A stretch of DNA of 64,000 bases from Brevundimonas bullata (GTDB lineage: Bacteria; Pseudomonadota; Alphaproteobacteria; Caulobacterales; Caulobacteraceae). Both the position numbers and the translations under genes were made by a program. This document shows, piece by piece, positions 62,143 through 64,000 of this stretch. The notes beneath the pieces were generated by a model that saw only the letters and a program-made list of their open reading frames with translations, ran no database searches and was not told where the DNA came from. Location of the stretch: contig NZ_JACHLM010000004.1 of NCBI RefSeq assembly GCF_014207965.1, forward strand, positions 248,001 through 312,000. The letters run 5' to 3'. The stretch's first letter is position 1, and each line of letters begins with the position of its first letter.

Positions 62143-62994
62143 ATGCGTTGGCAGGGCGGACGGCGCGGCGGCGGCATCGAAGACCGACGCGGCATGGGCG
62201 GTGGCGCCGTGGCGGGCGGCGGCATCGGGGTTCTGGTGCTGGCGGCCATCGGCTACTTCGTCTTCGGCATCGACCCCAACACGACCCAGCAGGTCGCCAG
62301 CCAGTTCGGCGGCGCCAGCCAGTCCGAGCAGGCCGGCAAGATGGGCTCGCCCGAGGATCAGGCCGGACAGTTCGTCGAGGTCATCGGCTCCAACATCAAC
62401 GACGTGTGGAAGACCAAGCTGCGCGGCTATACCCCGCCAACCACCGTTCTTTATGAGCAAGGCACCCAGACCGGCTGCGGTTTCGGCCAGTCGGCCATGG
62501 GTCCCTTCTACTGCCCCGCCGATCAGAAGGTTTACCTGGACCTGGGCTTCTGGCGCGAAATGGAGACCAAGCTGGGGGCTTCCGGCGCCGACTTCGCCAA
62601 GGCCTATGTCATCGCCCACGAATTCGGCCACCACGTCCAGACCCTGACAGGCGCCAGCGAGCAGGTGCAGCGCGCCCAGCAGGCCGCGCGCTCACAGGCC
62701 GAGGGCAATAAGTATTCCGTCGCTCTGGAACTTCAGGCCGACTGCTACGCTGGCGTCTGGGCCCGAAACGCCGCCGCCGTCTCAGGCGGTCAGGTGGCGC
62801 TTGAGCCGGGCGATCTGGAAGAGGGCATGAAGACCGCCCAAGCCATCGGCGACGACACCCTGCAACGCCGCGGCGGCGGCCGCGTCTCGCCCGAAAGCTT
62901 CACTCACGGCTCGGCGGCGCAACGGGTCGAATGGCTGCAACGCGGCTATCAGACCGGCGATCCGGCCGCCTGCGACACGTTCAAGGGGCTGTGA
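62143..62994 (+). CDS. YpfJ/KPN_02809-type neutral zinc metallopeptidase
   Basis: A 283-residue protein of PF04228. A Gly/Arg-rich N-terminus, one transmembrane helix (about 22-42), a GCGFGQSAMGPFYCPAD region, then the zinc site HEFGH at 159-163, followed by LELQADCYAGVWA with the likely third ligand. The peptidase site faces the periplasm if the N-terminus is cytoplasmic. The physiological substrate is unknown. GGTGGAGACG precedes the ATG. It converges with the DUF418 gene, sharing 14 bases. Confidence 0.87.
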   Translation: MRWQGGRRGGGIEDRRGMGGGAVAGGGIGVLVLAAIGYFVFGIDPNTTQQVASQFGGASQSEQAGKMGSPEDQAGQFVEVIGSNINDVWKTKLRGYTPPTTVLYEQGTQTGCGFGQSAMGPFYCPADQKVYLDLGFWREMETKLGASGADFAKAYVIAHEFGHHVQTLTGASEQVQRAQQAARSQAEGNKYSVALELQADCYAGVWARNAAAVSGGQVALEPGDLEEGMKTAQAIGDDTLQRRGGGRVSPESFTHGSAAQRVEWLQRGYQTGDPAACDTFKGL

Positions 62995-64000
62995 CGGCGC
63001 GGGCGCGACGGATCGGCGGAAGCTGGCCATAGGCGACCAGCCGCAGCCCCCACTCCATCGGCCCAAAGGCGAAGACGCGTAGCCACAAGAGGCTGCCGAC
63101 GGCCAGCACCACCCAGATGACGGCGGCGATGCCCCACAGGGTCCACCAGTCAAAACGACCCCAGAGATGCAGGCCGTAGAAGAGCAGCGACGTGATCGCC
63201 GACTGGGCCAGATAGTTGCTCAGCGCCATCCGGCCCATGGCCTGGAGCCCCGCGCCGATGACGCCAAACGCATTCCACTTCCACAGGCTGAGGATCAGCC
63301 CCACGTGGCCCAGGGTGACGCCCAGTCGCCCCAGCTCATAGGTAGCGCGCGTCAGCCATAACTCGGGCGAAAAGTCATGCCGCCACAGCGACGCCGCCTG
63401 GACGCCGTTGATCGTCAGGCCGACAGCATAGCCCAGCAGGGCCATCAGAAGGTAGAACTGCAAGGGCCTCGCGCCGCTCAGCACGCCCAGCTTGAACAGG
63501 GCCATGCCCAGCAGCATGAAGGCCACGCACTCCATCACCAGGATGATGGTGTAGCTGGACGCGGCGTACTCGACCCAGGTGTGGACACTCCACTTCAGCA
63601 GGCTGACCGGACCGCCGGTGCGCAGCTCGACCTGCTCGGCGCGGGCTTCGCGCGTCGGCTGGCGCGCCCTGACCGCCGCCTGATAGGCGTCCAGAGACTC
63701 GCGCTGCCTGGGGTTCAGACGTTCAATGGGCAGTTGGCTTTCGGCCACGGCCCGGCCTTCGCGCGCCTCGACGGCCCGCTTGTAAGCGCTCGCGCCCTGG
63801 ACTCCGGTCAACACGACGATCAGCAGCACCGAGGTCAGGATCAGGGTGCGTGGCCTCGCCGCCCGGAAGGCGAACAGGAAGAAGCCCGCCAGGCCATAGA
63901 CATAAAGAATGTCTCCTGGAAACAGCAGGATGGTGACATTGCCGACACCCAGAACCAGCAGGGCCATACAGCGCCGGAAATAGACGTCAGCCGCCTCGAT
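62981..64000 (-). CDS. DUF418-family membrane protein, 5' end outside window
   Basis: The C-terminal 339 residues of a polytopic membrane protein; the frame is open at the right edge. At least seven hydrophobic segments are seen, with the conserved end GRMALSNYLAQSAITSLLFYG and the later W-rich FDWWTLWGIAAVIWV. These fit DUF418, usually of unknown function and often exporter-like or acyltransferase-like. A charged loop of about 50 residues lies between the second and third segments. Confidence 0.83.
   Translation of the reverse strand: MEAADVYFRRCMALLVLGVGNVTILLFPGDILYVYGLAGFFLFAFRAARPRTLILTSVLLIVVLTGVQGASAYKRAVEAREGRAVAESQLPIERLNPRQRESLDAYQAAVRARQPTREARAEQVELRTGGPVSLLKWSVHTWVEYAASSYTIILVMECVAFMLLGMALFKLGVLSGARPLQFYLLMALLGYAVGLTINGVQAASLWRHDFSPELWLTRATYELGRLGVTLGHVGLILSLWKWNAFGVIGAGLQAMGRMALSNYLAQSAITSLLFYGLHLWGRFDWWTLWGIAAVIWVVLAVGSLLWLRVFAFGPMEWGLRLVAYGQLPPIRRARAVTAP

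Noticed and set aside
1..64000. Defence islands, phage, integrons, toxin-antitoxin pairs and biosynthetic clusters
   Set aside because: No matching gene groups seen. The lone P-loop protein has a zeta-toxin-like fold at most and no antitoxin partner.

Overview
This window is a high-GC, gene-dense piece of an alphaproteobacterial chromosome, most likely a member of the Caulobacterales close to Brevundimonas. The evidence is the very high GC third-position usage, a TipF-like inactive EAL protein, a CtpA-like phosphatase beside lipid A genes, an F0 ATP synthase operon with paired b and b' subunits and no F1 genes beside it, a split glycine decarboxylase (GcvPA/GcvPB), and promoter boxes that resemble the Caulobacter housekeeping consensus. 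I found no rRNA, tRNA, CRISPR array, transposase, phage or defence system. The genus is inference; no 16S gene is present.

Layout. 1-6.5 kb: the end of a gamma-glutamyltransferase gene, a ChaN/Tiki-like protein, an alpha/beta hydrolase, an aldo/keto reductase, a small HTH protein overlapping a Pr6Pr-type membrane protein, and ubiD. 6.5-11.3 kb: a chemoreceptor with a C-terminal CheR/CheB-type tether, an exported M14 carboxypeptidase and a MAPEG-family protein. 11.3-19.9 kb: pmbA, a CysQ-like phosphatase, DUF4170, two small membrane proteins and then a lipid A block: a divergent CtpA-like phosphatase, msbA, an LpxJ-type DUF374 acyltransferase, waaA and lpxK. 20-30.5 kb: an exported amidohydrolase, a Tat lipoprotein with an L,D-transpeptidase-like fold, purD, two small envelope proteins, xseA, DUF2093, an orphan response regulator, a late lipid A acyltransferase, an SDR, tipF and a 2OG-Fe(II) oxygenase.

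30.5-42 kb: ileS and the HAD-maoC-ribF genes on the minus strand flank a plus-strand block with a DUF3828 lipoprotein, the two carboxynorspermidine polyamine genes and a lower-GC orphan P-loop gene. lspA, a DUF3035 lipoprotein and ispH follow. 42-52 kb: an exported hypothetical protein, argS, an adenine/adenosine deaminase, fbp, and the glycine cleavage operon gcvT-gcvH-gcvPA-gcvPB behind a tandem glycine riboswitch. 52-64 kb: two membrane proteins, the F0 operon atpI-atpB-atpE-atpF'-atpF, scpB, scpA, nagZ, a SPOR-domain protein, dgt, a divergent erpA-type gene, an exported hypothetical protein, a YpfJ-like zinc peptidase and the C-terminal part of a DUF418 protein.

The strongest non-gene signal is a set of composite intergenic inverted repeats at 19.8, 29.6, 44.6, 45.9, 49.0, 56.9 and 59.0 kb. 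Several consist of two small hairpins facing each other, like REP doublets. One is nested inside another. One supplies the last codons of lpxK. Two copies end exactly 9 nt upstream of a start codon (gcvPA and nagZ). Most of the remaining content is conserved housekeeping, and I did not find a convincing new multi-gene system.
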